This document shows, piece after piece, positions 18,420-27,198 of a stretch of DNA of 64,000 bases (its first letter is position 1; each line of letters opens with the position of its first letter). The DNA lies in contig CAKSTR010000002.1 in assembly GCA_934500835.1 (NCBI GenBank), forward strand, positions 186,001 through 250,000, given 5' to 3'. The notes beneath the pieces were generated by a model. That model made no database searches. It saw only the letters and a list, made by a program, of their open reading frames with translations, and was not told the DNA's origin. The stretch is from an uncultured Paracoccaceae bacterium. GTDB taxonomy: Bacteria > Pseudomonadota > Alphaproteobacteria > Rhodobacterales > Rhodobacteraceae. Made by a program: the position numbers and the translations under genes.

Positions 18420-18471
18420 CCGGGGGTTTCACACCCCCGGACCCCCGTGGGATATTTTCAGACAGAAAATG
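18420..18471 (+). repeat. GATATTT-type intergenic repeat, GACAGAAAATG tail variant
   Basis: Hairpin CCGGGGGTTTCACACCCCCGG, then the GGGATATTTTC core and a GACAGAAAATG tail, ending 8 bases before the second flavoprotein start. The 5' 40 bases are almost the same as the copy at 15821-15875. Confidence 0.75.
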
Positions 18472-18479
18472 GGCTGGCG

Positions 18480-20927
18480 ATGGTCGAGATTCCGAAACAG
18501 GCGCGGGCGGTGGTGATCGGGGGCGGAGTCTCGGGATGCTCGGTCGCCTATCATCTGGCCAAGGCGGGCTGGAGCGATGTGGTGCTGCTGGAGCGGCGCA
18601 AGCTGACGAGCGGGACGACATGGCATGCCGCGGGGCTGATCGGGCAGTTGCGCGGATCGGCCAACATGACCCGGCTGGCGAAATATTCCGCCGATCTTTA
18701 CCGCGGGCTCGAGGCCGAGACCGGGGTGGCGACGGGGATGAAGCAGGTCGGCTCCATCTCGGTCGCCTTGACGGCGGAGCGGCATGAGGAATTGCTGCGG
18801 CAGGCGACGGTGGCGCGGATCTTCGATGTCGAGGTGCATGAAATCTCGCCCGCCGAAGCCAAGGCGAAATACCCGCATCTGAACATCGACGGGGTGGTGG
18901 GCGCGGTGGCGCTGCCGCTGGACGGGCAATGCGATCCGGCGAATATCGCCATGGCTTTGGCCAAGGGCGCGCGGATGAGGGGCGCGAAGATCGTCGAGGG
19001 GGCCCTGGTCACCAAGGTCACCACGGCGGACGGGCGCGTGAACGGTGTCGACTACGTCCTTGACGGCGAGCCGGGGCATATCGCGGCCGATGTGGTGGTG
19101 AACTGCGGCGGCATGTGGGGGCGGGATCTGGCGGCGCAGAACGGCGTCACCCTTCCGCTGCATGCCTGCGAGCATTTCTACCTGATCACCGAGCCGGTGG
19201 CCGGGATCGATCCGAACCTGCCGGTGCTGCGGGTGCCGGACGAATGCGCCTATTACAAGCAGGATGCCGGCAAGATGATGCTGGGCGCCTTCGAGCCCAA
19301 GGCCAAGCCCTGGGGGATGGAAGGCATCCGCAAGGATTTCGAATTCGACACCCTGCCCGAGGATTGGGATCACTTCATGCCCATCCTCGAGATGGCCACG
19401 AACCGGATGCCGTTGTTCGAGACCGCGGGCATCCACACCTTCTTCAACGGGCCGGAAAGCTTTACCCCTGACGACCGCTATTATCTGGGCGAGGCGCCGG
19501 AGGTGAAGGGCTACTGGACTGCGGCGGGCTACAACTCGATCGGGATCGTATCCTCGGGCGGGGCGGGGCAGGCGCTGGCGCATTGGATCACGACAGGCGA
19601 GGCGCCTTTCGATCTGTGGGAGGTGGACATCCGCCGCGCGCAGCCGTTCCAGCGCAACCGCCGTTACCTGAGGGAGCGGGTGTCCGAGACGCTGGGCCTG
19701 CTGTATGCCGACCACTTCCCCTACCGGCAGGTCGAGACCGCGCGCGGGGTGCGGCGATCGCCGATCCATGACCATCTGAAGGCGCGCGGCGCGGTCTTTG
19801 GCGAGGTGGCGGGATGGGAGCGGGCGAACTGGTTCGCGAACCCGGGGCAGGAGGCCGAGTACCGCTATTCCTGGAAGCGGCAGAACTGGTTCGACAACCA
19901 GAAGGCCGAACATCTGGCGGTGCGGGGCGGCGTCGGCTTTTTCGACATGACCTCATTCGGCAAGATCCGGGTCGAGGGGCGCGATGCGGCGGCCTTCCTG
20001 AACCGGGTCTGTTCGGCCCAGGTCGATGTGGCGACGGGGCGGATCGTCTATACGATGCTTCTGAACCAGCGCGGCGGGATCGAGGCCGACCTGACGGTGA
20101 CGCGGCTCTCGGAGACCGCCTTCCTGCTGGTGGTGCCGGGGGCGACGCTGCAACGCAACCTTGCCTGGCTGCGGGCGCATGTCGGCAGCGATTTCGCGGT
20201 GATCACCGATGTGACGGCGGCGGAATCGGTGCTGTGCGTGATGGGGCCGAAGGCGCGGGACCTGATGGCCGCCGTCTCGCCCGATGACTTCGGCAATGCG
20301 GCGCATCCCTTCGGCACGGCGCGGGAGATCGAGATCGGCATGGGTCTGGCCCGCGCGCATCGGGTGACCTATGTGGGCGAGCTGGGGTGGGAGCTGTACG
20401 TCGGCGCCGACCAGACCGCCCATGTCTTCGAGACGCTGATGGAGGCGGGTGCGGCGCATGGGCTGAAGCTGTGCGGGCTGCACACGCTGGATTCCTGCCG
20501 GATCGAGAAGGCCTATCGCCATTGGGGCCATGACATCACCGATGAGGATCATGTGCTGGAGGCGGGACTTGGCTTCACCGTCAGCCGCAAGAAGGCCGAT
20601 TTCATCGGGCGCGACGCGGTCTTGCGCAAGGAAGAGGCGGGACTGGGGCGGCGGATGCTGCAGTTCCGGCTGAAGTCGCCCGAGCCTTTGCTGTTCCACA
20701 ACGAAGCGATCGTCCGCGACGGCCGGATCGTCGGGCCGGTGACCTCGGGCAACTATGGCCATTTCCTCGGCGGTGCCATCGGCATGGGCTATGTGCCCTG
20801 CGCGGGGGAAACCGAGGAGGTGGTTCTGGCCTCGGCCTATGAGATCGAAGTTGCGGGGGTGCGGCATGACGCCGTGGCCTCGCTGGTGCCGATGCACGAT
20901 CCGAAATCGGAGCGGGTGCGGCTGTAA
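18480..20927 (+). CDS. FAD-dependent oxidoreductase fused to GcvT, second paralogue
   Basis: An 815-residue paralogue of the preceding enzyme with the same order: FAD-binding domain (GGGVSG 14-19), TWHAAG with His49 as predicted covalent FAD site, linker domain, then GcvT and its C-terminal barrel (ELGWELYVG, TSGNYGHFLGG). It should oxidatively demethylate an N-methyl substrate and load the carbon on THF. The ribosome binding site before the ATG at 18480 is weak because the repeat tail ends right there, so expression may depend on reinitiation from the upstream gene. It is divergent enough from its neighbour to suggest a different substrate. Confidence 0.87.
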   Translation: MVEIPKQARAVVIGGGVSGCSVAYHLAKAGWSDVVLLERRKLTSGTTWHAAGLIGQLRGSANMTRLAKYSADLYRGLEAETGVATGMKQVGSISVALTAERHEELLRQATVARIFDVEVHEISPAEAKAKYPHLNIDGVVGAVALPLDGQCDPANIAMALAKGARMRGAKIVEGALVTKVTTADGRVNGVDYVLDGEPGHIAADVVVNCGGMWGRDLAAQNGVTLPLHACEHFYLITEPVAGIDPNLPVLRVPDECAYYKQDAGKMMLGAFEPKAKPWGMEGIRKDFEFDTLPEDWDHFMPILEMATNRMPLFETAGIHTFFNGPESFTPDDRYYLGEAPEVKGYWTAAGYNSIGIVSSGGAGQALAHWITTGEAPFDLWEVDIRRAQPFQRNRRYLRERVSETLGLLYADHFPYRQVETARGVRRSPIHDHLKARGAVFGEVAGWERANWFANPGQEAEYRYSWKRQNWFDNQKAEHLAVRGGVGFFDMTSFGKIRVEGRDAAAFLNRVCSAQVDVATGRIVYTMLLNQRGGIEADLTVTRLSETAFLLVVPGATLQRNLAWLRAHVGSDFAVITDVTAAESVLCVMGPKARDLMAAVSPDDFGNAAHPFGTAREIEIGMGLARAHRVTYVGELGWELYVGADQTAHVFETLMEAGAAHGLKLCGLHTLDSCRIEKAYRHWGHDITDEDHVLEAGLGFTVSRKKADFIGRDAVLRKEEAGLGRRMLQFRLKSPEPLLFHNEAIVRDGRIVGPVTSGNYGHFLGGAIGMGYVPCAGETEEVVLASAYEIEVAGVRHDAVASLVPMHDPKSERVRL

Positions 20928-20934
20928 GAGACGC

Positions 20935-20986
20935 CGGGCCGGGGGCCAGCCCCCGGACCCCCGGGATATTTGTGCCATAGTGAAGG
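20935..20986 (+). repeat. GATATTT-type intergenic repeat upstream of the mttB-like gene
   Basis: Hairpin CCGGGGGCCAGCCCCCGG, then GGGATATTTGTGCCATAGTGAAGG. The GAAGGGG at its end lies 5-12 bases before the mttB-like ATG and could serve as, or mask, its ribosome binding site. Confidence 0.7.
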
Positions 20987-20996
20987 GGCATGAGGG

Positions 20997-22577
20997 ATGA
21001 GCGACATCAGCGGGATCGGAGAAACCTGTGCGCCCGAGGCGGCGCGTCGGGCTGAGCGGGCGGGCCGGGCCGGGGGGCGGGCGGCGCGGGTGGCGGCGCG
21101 GGCCGCACCCTTGTCCGAGGACATGCGGCCGGTGCGGCCGGGTCTGCCCGGCGGGCAATACAAGCCGCTGAGCGAGGAGGCTGTGAAGCAGATCCACGCC
21201 GCGGCGCTGGATGCGCTGGAAGAGATCGGGCTGTCGCAGGCCCCGCCCTCGGGGGTGGAGATCCTGACCGGGGCGGGGGCGATCTTGGGCGATGACGGGC
21301 GGATGCGTTTCCCGCGTGCGCTGGTCGAGGACATGCTGGCGGTGGCCGCGCGTGACATCACGCTGCATGCGCGCGACCCCAAGCACGACATGCTGCTGTC
21401 GGGCACCAATGTGCATTACGGCACGGCCGGGGCGGCGGTGCATATCGTCGATCCGGTGACTTTGGACTACCGCGATTCCACCACGCAGGATCTGTATGAT
21501 GCGGCGCGGCTGGTCGACAATCTGGACAACATCCATTTCTACCAGCGCACCATGGTCTGCCGCGATGTGCTGGACAACAAGGAGATGGACCTCAACACCC
21601 TTTATGCCTGCCTTGCCGGGACGCGCAAGCATGTGGGGACCAGCTTCTTCGATGCCTCACATGTCGAAGACTGTTTCGAGATGCTTTACATGGTCGCAGG
21701 CGGCGAGGAGAAATGGCTGGAGCGGCCTTTCGTCAGCAATTCCAACTGCTTCGTGGTTCCGCCGATGAAGTTCGCGGAAGAGAGCTGCAAGGTGATGGAG
21801 GATTGCGTCCGGCGCGGCATGCCGATGCTGCTGCTGTCGGCGGGGCAGGCCGGGGCGACCGCGCCCGCGCCGATCGCGCTGACCATCGTGCAGGCGGTGG
21901 CGGAATGCCTGGCGGGCGTGGTCTATGTCAACGCGATCAAGCCGGGCGCGCCGGCGATCTTCGGGACATGGCCGTTCGTGTCGGATCTGCGCACGGGTGC
22001 CATGTCGGGGGGCAGTGCTGAACAGGCGCTGCTGACGGCGGGTTGCGCGCAGATGCACCGCTTCTACGGGCTGCCGGGCGGGGCGGCCTCGGGGATTTCC
22101 GATTCCAAGGTGCCGGACATGCAGGCGGGATGGGAGCAGGGCATCACCAACGCGCTGGCCGGGCTTGCGGGCCTCAACATGTGCTATGAGGCGGTGGGGA
22201 TGCATGCCTCGCTTCTGGGCTTCTGCATGGAAAGCCTGATCCTGGGTGACGACCTTCTGGGCCAGACGATGCGGCTGGTGCGCGGCATCGACGTGACGCC
22301 GGATTCGACCAGCATCGACGCGATGAAAGAGGTCTGCCTGGGCGGGCCGGGGCATTACCTCGGCAGCGACCAGACGCTGAAGCTGATGCAGACCGAATAC
22401 ATCTATCCGAAGGTCGGCAACCGCATGTCGCCGAAGGAATGGAACGAGGCCGGCAAGCCGCTTCTGCTTGACACCGCCATCGCGCGCAAGAACGATATTC
22501 TTGCCAAGGCCGGATGCGTGGTAGACCCTGAGGTCGACCGCGCCATCCGCGCGCGATTCAACATCTTCTTCAAGTGA
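20997..22577 (+). CDS. MttB-family (trimethylamine methyltransferase-like) protein, non-pyrrolysine
   Basis: A 526-residue member of the MttB/MtgB superfamily, TIM-barrel corrinoid-dependent methyltransferases. The frame is open throughout with no in-frame amber codon, so it belongs to the non-pyrrolysine group whose known members demethylate glycine betaine, proline betaine or carnitine. A 40-residue Ala/Arg/Gly-rich N-terminal extension precedes the conserved domain. No corrinoid protein (MtbC/MtgC) or RamA-type activator gene is seen in the window, so the methyl acceptor is open. It sits between GcvT-fused flavoproteins and an aldehyde dehydrogenase. Confidence 0.85.
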   Translation: MSDISGIGETCAPEAARRAERAGRAGGRAARVAARAAPLSEDMRPVRPGLPGGQYKPLSEEAVKQIHAAALDALEEIGLSQAPPSGVEILTGAGAILGDDGRMRFPRALVEDMLAVAARDITLHARDPKHDMLLSGTNVHYGTAGAAVHIVDPVTLDYRDSTTQDLYDAARLVDNLDNIHFYQRTMVCRDVLDNKEMDLNTLYACLAGTRKHVGTSFFDASHVEDCFEMLYMVAGGEEKWLERPFVSNSNCFVVPPMKFAEESCKVMEDCVRRGMPMLLLSAGQAGATAPAPIALTIVQAVAECLAGVVYVNAIKPGAPAIFGTWPFVSDLRTGAMSGGSAEQALLTAGCAQMHRFYGLPGGAASGISDSKVPDMQAGWEQGITNALAGLAGLNMCYEAVGMHASLLGFCMESLILGDDLLGQTMRLVRGIDVTPDSTSIDAMKEVCLGGPGHYLGSDQTLKLMQTEYIYPKVGNRMSPKEWNEAGKPLLLDTAIARKNDILAKAGCVVDPEVDRAIRARFNIFFK

Positions 22578-22584
22578 GGGCGAC

Positions 22585-24015
22585 ATGATCCCGCAGAACA
22601 TGACCAAATTCTACATCAACGGGGAATGGGTCGAGCCGCTCTCGAAAACGCGGGTCGGGGTCGAGAATCCGGCGACTGAGGAAATCGTCTGCGAGGTCGC
22701 CCTTGGCAACCGCGAGGATGCCGATCGCGCCATCATGGCGGCGCGTGCGGCCTTCGACAGCTGGACGGTGACGCCGCCGAAGGAGCGCATCGCCCTGGTG
22801 AAGCGCATCCTCGAGGTCTACAACGAGCGTTACGAGGATTTCGCCCAGGCGATGTCCACCGAGATGGGCGCCCCCATCACCTGGGCGCGCGGCGCGCAGG
22901 CCTGGGCGGGACAGGTCCATCTTGAGGCCACGATCAAGGCCGGCGAAGAGATGGTCTGGGAATCCATGCGCGGCACGACCCGGATCGTCTATGAAGGGAT
23001 CGGGGTCTGCGCGCTGATCACGCCGTGGAACTGGCCGATGAACCAGATCGCCTGCAAGGTGGCGCCGGCGCTGATCGCGGGCTGCACCATGGTGCTGAAA
23101 CCGTCGGAAATCGCGCCGCTGTCGGGCGTCCTGTTCGCACAGGTGCTGCATGATGCCGGCGTGCCGAAGGGGGTGTTCAACCTGGTGAACGGGGCGGGGC
23201 CTGAGGTCGGCGCACGGATGTCCGAACACCCCGAGGTCGATATGGTGTCGTTCACCGGCTCCACCCGTGCGGGCACGGCGATTGCGGCGGCCGCGGCGCC
23301 GACGGTGAAGCGCGTGGCGCAGGAACTGGGCGGCAAATCGCCGAACATCATCCTGCCTGCCGCCAATATCGCCGAGGCGGTTGCGGCGGGGGTCAATGCC
23401 GTGATGTCGAACACCGGGCAAAGCTGCGATGCGCCGACCCGGATGCTGGTGCCGCGCGCCCGTCAGGCCGAGGCCCTGGCGGCGGCGAAAGAGGCGGCCG
23501 ACGCGATCGTCACCGGCGATCCGCGCGACGAGGCGACGGTGCTTGGCCCGCTGGTCTCGAAGCTGCAGTTCGAGAAGGTGCAGCGGCTGATCCAGGCCGG
23601 GATCGACGAAGGCGCCACGCTGGTCACCGGCGGGGTGGGCCGTCCGGCCGACCTGAACCGCGGCTGGTTCGTGCGCCCGACCGTGTTCGGCGATGTGGTC
23701 AATTCGATGACCATTTCGAAAGAAGAAATCTTCGGGCCGGTGCTGGCGATCCAGCCCTATGACGACATCGACGATGCTGTCCGGCAGGCCAATGACACCG
23801 TCTACGGCCTTGCCGCCTATATCGCCGGTCCGGTCGAGGATGCCAAACCCGTCGCCCGCCGCCTGCGCGCCGGCACGGTAAACCTGAACTACCCGGATTG
23901 GGACACCTCGGCGCCCTTCGGCGGCTACAAGCAGTCGGGCAACGGCCGCGAATATGCCGATTGGGGCATCCATGACTTCTGCGAGGTCAAGGGGATCGTC
24001 GGCTGGGGCGCCTGA
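22585..24015 (+). CDS. NAD(P)+-dependent aldehyde dehydrogenase
   Basis: A 476-residue ALDH-superfamily enzyme. Catalytic Cys281 sits in NTGQSCDAPTRM and the general base Glu247 in QELGGKSPN; FTGSTRAG forms the cofactor turn. It starts 7 bases after the mttB-like stop and so is in the same transcript. In this setting it could oxidise an aldehyde released from an amino-alcohol or from side-chain cleavage, for example a betaine- or semialdehyde-type intermediate. A strong hairpin terminator follows. Confidence 0.93.
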   Translation: MIPQNMTKFYINGEWVEPLSKTRVGVENPATEEIVCEVALGNREDADRAIMAARAAFDSWTVTPPKERIALVKRILEVYNERYEDFAQAMSTEMGAPITWARGAQAWAGQVHLEATIKAGEEMVWESMRGTTRIVYEGIGVCALITPWNWPMNQIACKVAPALIAGCTMVLKPSEIAPLSGVLFAQVLHDAGVPKGVFNLVNGAGPEVGARMSEHPEVDMVSFTGSTRAGTAIAAAAAPTVKRVAQELGGKSPNIILPAANIAEAVAAGVNAVMSNTGQSCDAPTRMLVPRARQAEALAAAKEAADAIVTGDPRDEATVLGPLVSKLQFEKVQRLIQAGIDEGATLVTGGVGRPADLNRGWFVRPTVFGDVVNSMTISKEEIFGPVLAIQPYDDIDDAVRQANDTVYGLAAYIAGPVEDAKPVARRLRAGTVNLNYPDWDTSAPFGGYKQSGNGREYADWGIHDFCEVKGIVGWGA

Positions 24016-24031
24016 GCCCCGTCTGCGACCG

Positions 24032-24060
24032 GCCCCGGTCTTTCGGCGAAAGACCGGGGC
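24032..24060 (+). terminator. Strong hairpin after the aldehyde dehydrogenase gene
   Basis: A perfect 13-base stem (24032-24044 with 24048-24060) and a GGC loop, 16 bases after the ALDH stop. There is no T tract, so it may be a processing or stability hairpin instead of an intrinsic terminator. Confidence 0.6.
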
Positions 24061-24104
24061 GCGCGACAGGATGACCCGGGGCTGCGGCAAGGCGCTGCGA
24101 CCCC

Positions 24105-24123
24105 GATTTTTCGTCGAAAAATC
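24105..24123. repeat. TTTTCGTCGAAAA palindrome
   Basis: The perfect 9-base-arm palindrome GATTTTTCG-T-CGAAAAATC, located 15 bases before the next start codon. It belongs to the second palindrome family of the window and may be a regulatory site or hairpin. Confidence 0.65.
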
Positions 24124-24138
24124 TTGAAAGCGGCAGCC

Positions 24139-25038
24139 ATGAATTACGGTTACATCGGACTTGGCAATCTGGGCGGCCATCTCGCGGCCAGCCTGATCCG
24201 CGCCGGTCATTCGGTCACCGTCTATGACCGCAACCCCGCCCTGGCAGAACGCCACCGCGCGCTTGGCGCCTCTGTTGCGGCTTCCGTCGCCGAACTGGCC
24301 GGGCAGGCCGATCACGTCTTCACCTGCCTGCCCAGCCCGGCGGCGTCTGAGGCGGTTCTGGCCGAGCTTTTGACCGGGCTGAAGCCGGGATCGACCTGGA
24401 TCGAGAACTCCACCCTTGGGCGCGACGACGTGCTGCGCATGGCCGGCCTTGCCCGCACCTGCAACGTTCGGATGCTTGAGGCCCCGGTCACCGGCGGGGT
24501 TCATCTGGCGGCCAAGGGCCAGATCACCGTGCTGGCGGGTGGCGATGCCGATCTCTTCGATCTTCACCGCCCGGCGCTGGAGGCGATCGGCGGCAAGCTT
24601 TTCTACATGGGGCCGCTTGGCTCTGCCGCCGTGATCAAGGTGATCACCAATATGCTGGCCTTCATCCATCTGGTCGCCGACGGCGAGGCCCTGATGCTGG
24701 CCAAGCGCGGCGGGCTGGACCTGAAGACGGCATGGGAGGCGATTGCCGCCTCGTCCGGCAGCAGTTTCGTGCATGAGACCGAGGGCCAGCTGATCCTGAA
24801 CGGCAGCTATGACGTGGCCTTCACCATGGATCTGGCCCTGAAGGATCTGGGCTTTGCCATGGGCTTTGGCCGGGAATTCGGCGTCCCGCTGGATCTGGCG
24901 GGGGTGACGGCGCAGACCTTCGTCAAGGGCAAGGCGGCCTATGGCGGGGCCGCGCAATCGACCCAGATCGTGAAGCTTCTCGAAGATGCCCTTGGCACCG
25001 ATCTGCGGGCGGCAGGTTTTCCGCCCCGGCTGGAGTGA
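24139..25038 (+). CDS. NAD(P)-dependent beta-hydroxyacid dehydrogenase (3-hydroxyisobutyrate dehydrogenase family)
   Basis: A 299-residue protein with an N-terminal Rossmann domain (YIGLGNLGGHLA at the start), the substrate motif EAPVTGGVHLA and the catalytic Lys in VIKVITNML. It reduces or oxidises beta-hydroxyacids or related semialdehydes. I prefer the ATG at 24139 to the TTG at 24124, because the cofactor fold begins right after it. The stop overlaps the GTG/ATG region of the PLP enzyme, so the two are coupled. Confidence 0.87.
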   Translation: MNYGYIGLGNLGGHLAASLIRAGHSVTVYDRNPALAERHRALGASVAASVAELAGQADHVFTCLPSPAASEAVLAELLTGLKPGSTWIENSTLGRDDVLRMAGLARTCNVRMLEAPVTGGVHLAAKGQITVLAGGDADLFDLHRPALEAIGGKLFYMGPLGSAAVIKVITNMLAFIHLVADGEALMLAKRGGLDLKTAWEAIAASSGSSFVHETEGQLILNGSYDVAFTMDLALKDLGFAMGFGREFGVPLDLAGVTAQTFVKGKAAYGGAAQSTQIVKLLEDALGTDLRAAGFPPRLE

Positions 25039-25040
25039 GC

Positions 25041-26144
25041 ATGTCCGAAAGCGCCCAGACCCGCATTGCGAAACTGTTGCATCACCGCAAGCCGGGCCTT
25101 GCGCCCGGCGATCCCGTGGTGCCGCCGATCACCGCCTCGGCCACCTATCATCTGCCGGACATCAAGGGCGCGTCCTTCGTCTATGGCCGCAACTCCACCC
25201 CGACATGGGAGGCGGTGGAGGGGCAGCTGGCCCTGTTGGAAGAGGCCGAGACCGTGGCCTTCCCCTCTGGCATGGCGGCGATTTCGGCGGCACTTTTCGC
25301 CACGCTGAAGACGGGGGACCGGCTGGTGATCCCCTCGGACGGATATTACGTCACCCGCATCCTGTCGGAAGGCTTCCTGAAGCCGCTTGGCGTGACGGTG
25401 ATCCAGATCGCCACGGCAGAGTATGCCACGGCGGATTTCCAGGGGGCTGCGGTGGTCTATCTGGAGACCCCCTCGAACCCCGGGCTGGACGTGCTGGACA
25501 TTGCGGCCGTCGCGGCAAGGGCCAGGGCGGCGGGCGCGCTGGTGATCGCCGACAACACAACGATGACGCCGCTGCTGCAGCGCCCGCTGGATCAGGGCGC
25601 AGATCTGGTTGTTGCTGCCGATACCAAGGCGCCGGCCGGGCATTCGGATGTGCTCTTCGGCCATGTCGCCGGGCGTGACACGGCACTGATGGGCCGGGTG
25701 CGCGACTGGCGGCGCATGGCCGGCGCGGTGCCGGGGCCGTTCGAAGCGTTTCTGGTTCATCGCGGGCTGGAGACGCTGGAGGTCCGGCTGGAGCGGATGT
25801 GTTCCAGCGCCGCCCTGATTGCCGGGCGGCTGGCGGCGCATCCCAAGGTACGGGCCTTGCGCTATCCCGGGCTTGCCGGGGATGCCTCGTCGCGGGCGGT
25901 CGGCGGGCAGATGGCCAACGGCGGCTTTCTGATCGGCTTCACGCTGACCACGGCCGAGGCGGCGGAGGACTTCCTGGCCCGCTGCCCGCTGATCGAGCAG
26001 ACCACCAGCTTCGGCGGCACCCATACCGCCGGAGAGCGCCGCGCACGGTGGGGCGATGCGGTGGAGCCGGGGTTCATCCGGCTCTCGGTCGGGGTGGAGC
26101 CGGCCGAGGTGCTGTGGTCGGCCATGGCCGAGGCCCTGGGCTGA
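25041..26144 (+). CDS. PLP-dependent gamma-family enzyme (cystathionine beta-lyase/gamma-synthase type)
   Basis: A 367-residue Cys/Met-metabolism PLP enzyme. The PLP-binding Lys196 sits in ADTKAPAGHSD, and YGRNSTPTWEAVE with FPSGMAAIS forms the cofactor pocket. Family members catalyse beta- or gamma-elimination or replacement at sulfur amino acids; MetC-like is the closest guess. A GTG at 25035 overlapping the upstream stop is an alternative start. Placed at the end of the methylated-compound cluster, it may handle a sulfur- or nitrogen-containing leaving group. Confidence 0.83.
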   Translation: MSESAQTRIAKLLHHRKPGLAPGDPVVPPITASATYHLPDIKGASFVYGRNSTPTWEAVEGQLALLEEAETVAFPSGMAAISAALFATLKTGDRLVIPSDGYYVTRILSEGFLKPLGVTVIQIATAEYATADFQGAAVVYLETPSNPGLDVLDIAAVAARARAAGALVIADNTTMTPLLQRPLDQGADLVVAADTKAPAGHSDVLFGHVAGRDTALMGRVRDWRRMAGAVPGPFEAFLVHRGLETLEVRLERMCSSAALIAGRLAAHPKVRALRYPGLAGDASSRAVGGQMANGGFLIGFTLTTAEAAEDFLARCPLIEQTTSFGGTHTAGERRARWGDAVEPGFIRLSVGVEPAEVLWSAMAEALG

Positions 26145-26170
26145 GATCAGGCGGCGCGCCTTTGGCCGGC

Positions 26171-26230
26171 GGCTGGAGGGGTTTTGCACCCCTCCAGACC
26201 CCCCCGAGGATATTTTCGCCAAAGTGAAGG
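26171..26230 (+). repeat. GATATTT-type intergenic repeat with GC hairpin
   Basis: Hairpin CTGGAGGGGTTTTGCACCCCTCCAG, then GGATATTTTCGCCAAAGTGAAGG. It lies between the converging PLP-enzyme and GST genes and is a plausible bidirectional 3' end. Confidence 0.75.
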
Positions 26231-26296
26231 GGAAAGGCCGCGGGGTGGCGTCGCATGGCGCGGCAAGCCGGCGTCAGGCAAGGCGCGGAAGGCCGG

Positions 26297-27142
26297 TCAG
26301 CCCGTCGCCTTGCCGGCGAAATCGGCCGGCGAGTGGCGTTCGGGAACTTGCCCGTCCTCGGGGCCCCACCGGCGGTTGACCATGCGGCCGCGGATTACGG
26401 CGGGGCGTTTGGCGATGGCATCGGCCCAGCGGAGCACGTTCTTGTAGATGCCCGCGTCGAGGAACTCGGCCGCCTCATAGGTCTCGTTGCGGACAACGGC
26501 GCCATACCAGGGGAAGATCGCCATATCGGCGATGGAATAATCGGCCCCGGCGATGAAGGGACGGTCGGCCAGCTGGCGGTCCAGCACGTCGAGCTGACGC
26601 TTCACCTCCATCGCGTAGCGGTTGATCGGATATTCAAGCTTCACCGGCGCGTATTTGTAGAAATGCCCGAAGCCACCACCGAGGAAGGGGGCGGAACCCA
26701 TCTGCCAGAAGAGCCAGTTCAGCACTTCGGCCCGGGCGGGGCCGGAGGCGGGCAGGAAGGCGCCGAATTTCTCGGCCAGCCAGACCATGATCGATGCGCT
26801 TTCGAACAGTCTGGTGCCCGAGCCATGGTCGAAAAGGGCGGGGATCTTCGAATTCGGGTTCACCGCGACAAAGCCCGAGCCGAACTGGTCGCCCTTGTTG
26901 ATGTCGATCAGCCAGGCGTCGTATTCGGCATCGTGGCCGGCCTCCAGCAGTTCTTCCAGAAGGATCGTCACCTTCTGGCCGTTCGGCGTGGCCAGCGAGT
27001 AAAGCTGTAACGGGTGTTTTCCGACCGGCAGCGCCGCATCATGGGTCGGCCCGGCGATGGGCCGGTTGGTGGAGGCGAAAGCGCCGCCGTTCTCTTTGTC
27101 CCAGGTCCAGACGCGGGGCGGGGTCCAGTCGGTATCGGCCAT
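26297..27142 (-). CDS. Glutathione S-transferase family protein, YghU-like
   Basis: A 281-residue GST. The thioredoxin-like N-terminal domain (LYSLATPNGQKVTILLEEL, then VNPNSKIPALFD) and the helical C-terminal domain match the YghU/YfcG (nu-class) disulfide-bond reductases, which bind two glutathiones and use a Thr/Asn pair in place of Tyr. The start at 27142 (MADTDW) follows a minus-strand AGGAGA site. An SDR gene lies 56 bases upstream on the same strand. Likely role: glutathione-dependent reduction of disulfides or peroxides. Confidence 0.87.
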   Translation of the reverse strand: MADTDWTPPRVWTWDKENGGAFASTNRPIAGPTHDAALPVGKHPLQLYSLATPNGQKVTILLEELLEAGHDAEYDAWLIDINKGDQFGSGFVAVNPNSKIPALFDHGSGTRLFESASIMVWLAEKFGAFLPASGPARAEVLNWLFWQMGSAPFLGGGFGHFYKYAPVKLEYPINRYAMEVKRQLDVLDRQLADRPFIAGADYSIADMAIFPWYGAVVRNETYEAAEFLDAGIYKNVLRWADAIAKRPAVIRGRMVNRRWGPEDGQVPERHSPADFAGKATG

Positions 27143-27198
27143 GTCATGTCTCCTGTGTGGTCGCGCCAAGATAGGCCCATGCGGGGCAGGGGCAAGGC

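Noticed and set aside
20997..22577. Pyrrolysine-containing trimethylamine methyltransferase
   Set aside because: No in-frame TAG interrupts the gene, and no pyrrolysine genes are seen; it fits the non-pyrrolysine group.
24032..24123. Possible riboswitch between the ALDH and hydroxyacid dehydrogenase genes
   Set aside because: Only two simple hairpins are present, with no conserved aptamer-like core such as those for glycine, SAM or cobalamin.
22570..24957. Minus-strand frame of 795 codons
   Set aside because: Antisense to the aldehyde dehydrogenase and hydroxyacid dehydrogenase genes, both with intact catalytic motifs.
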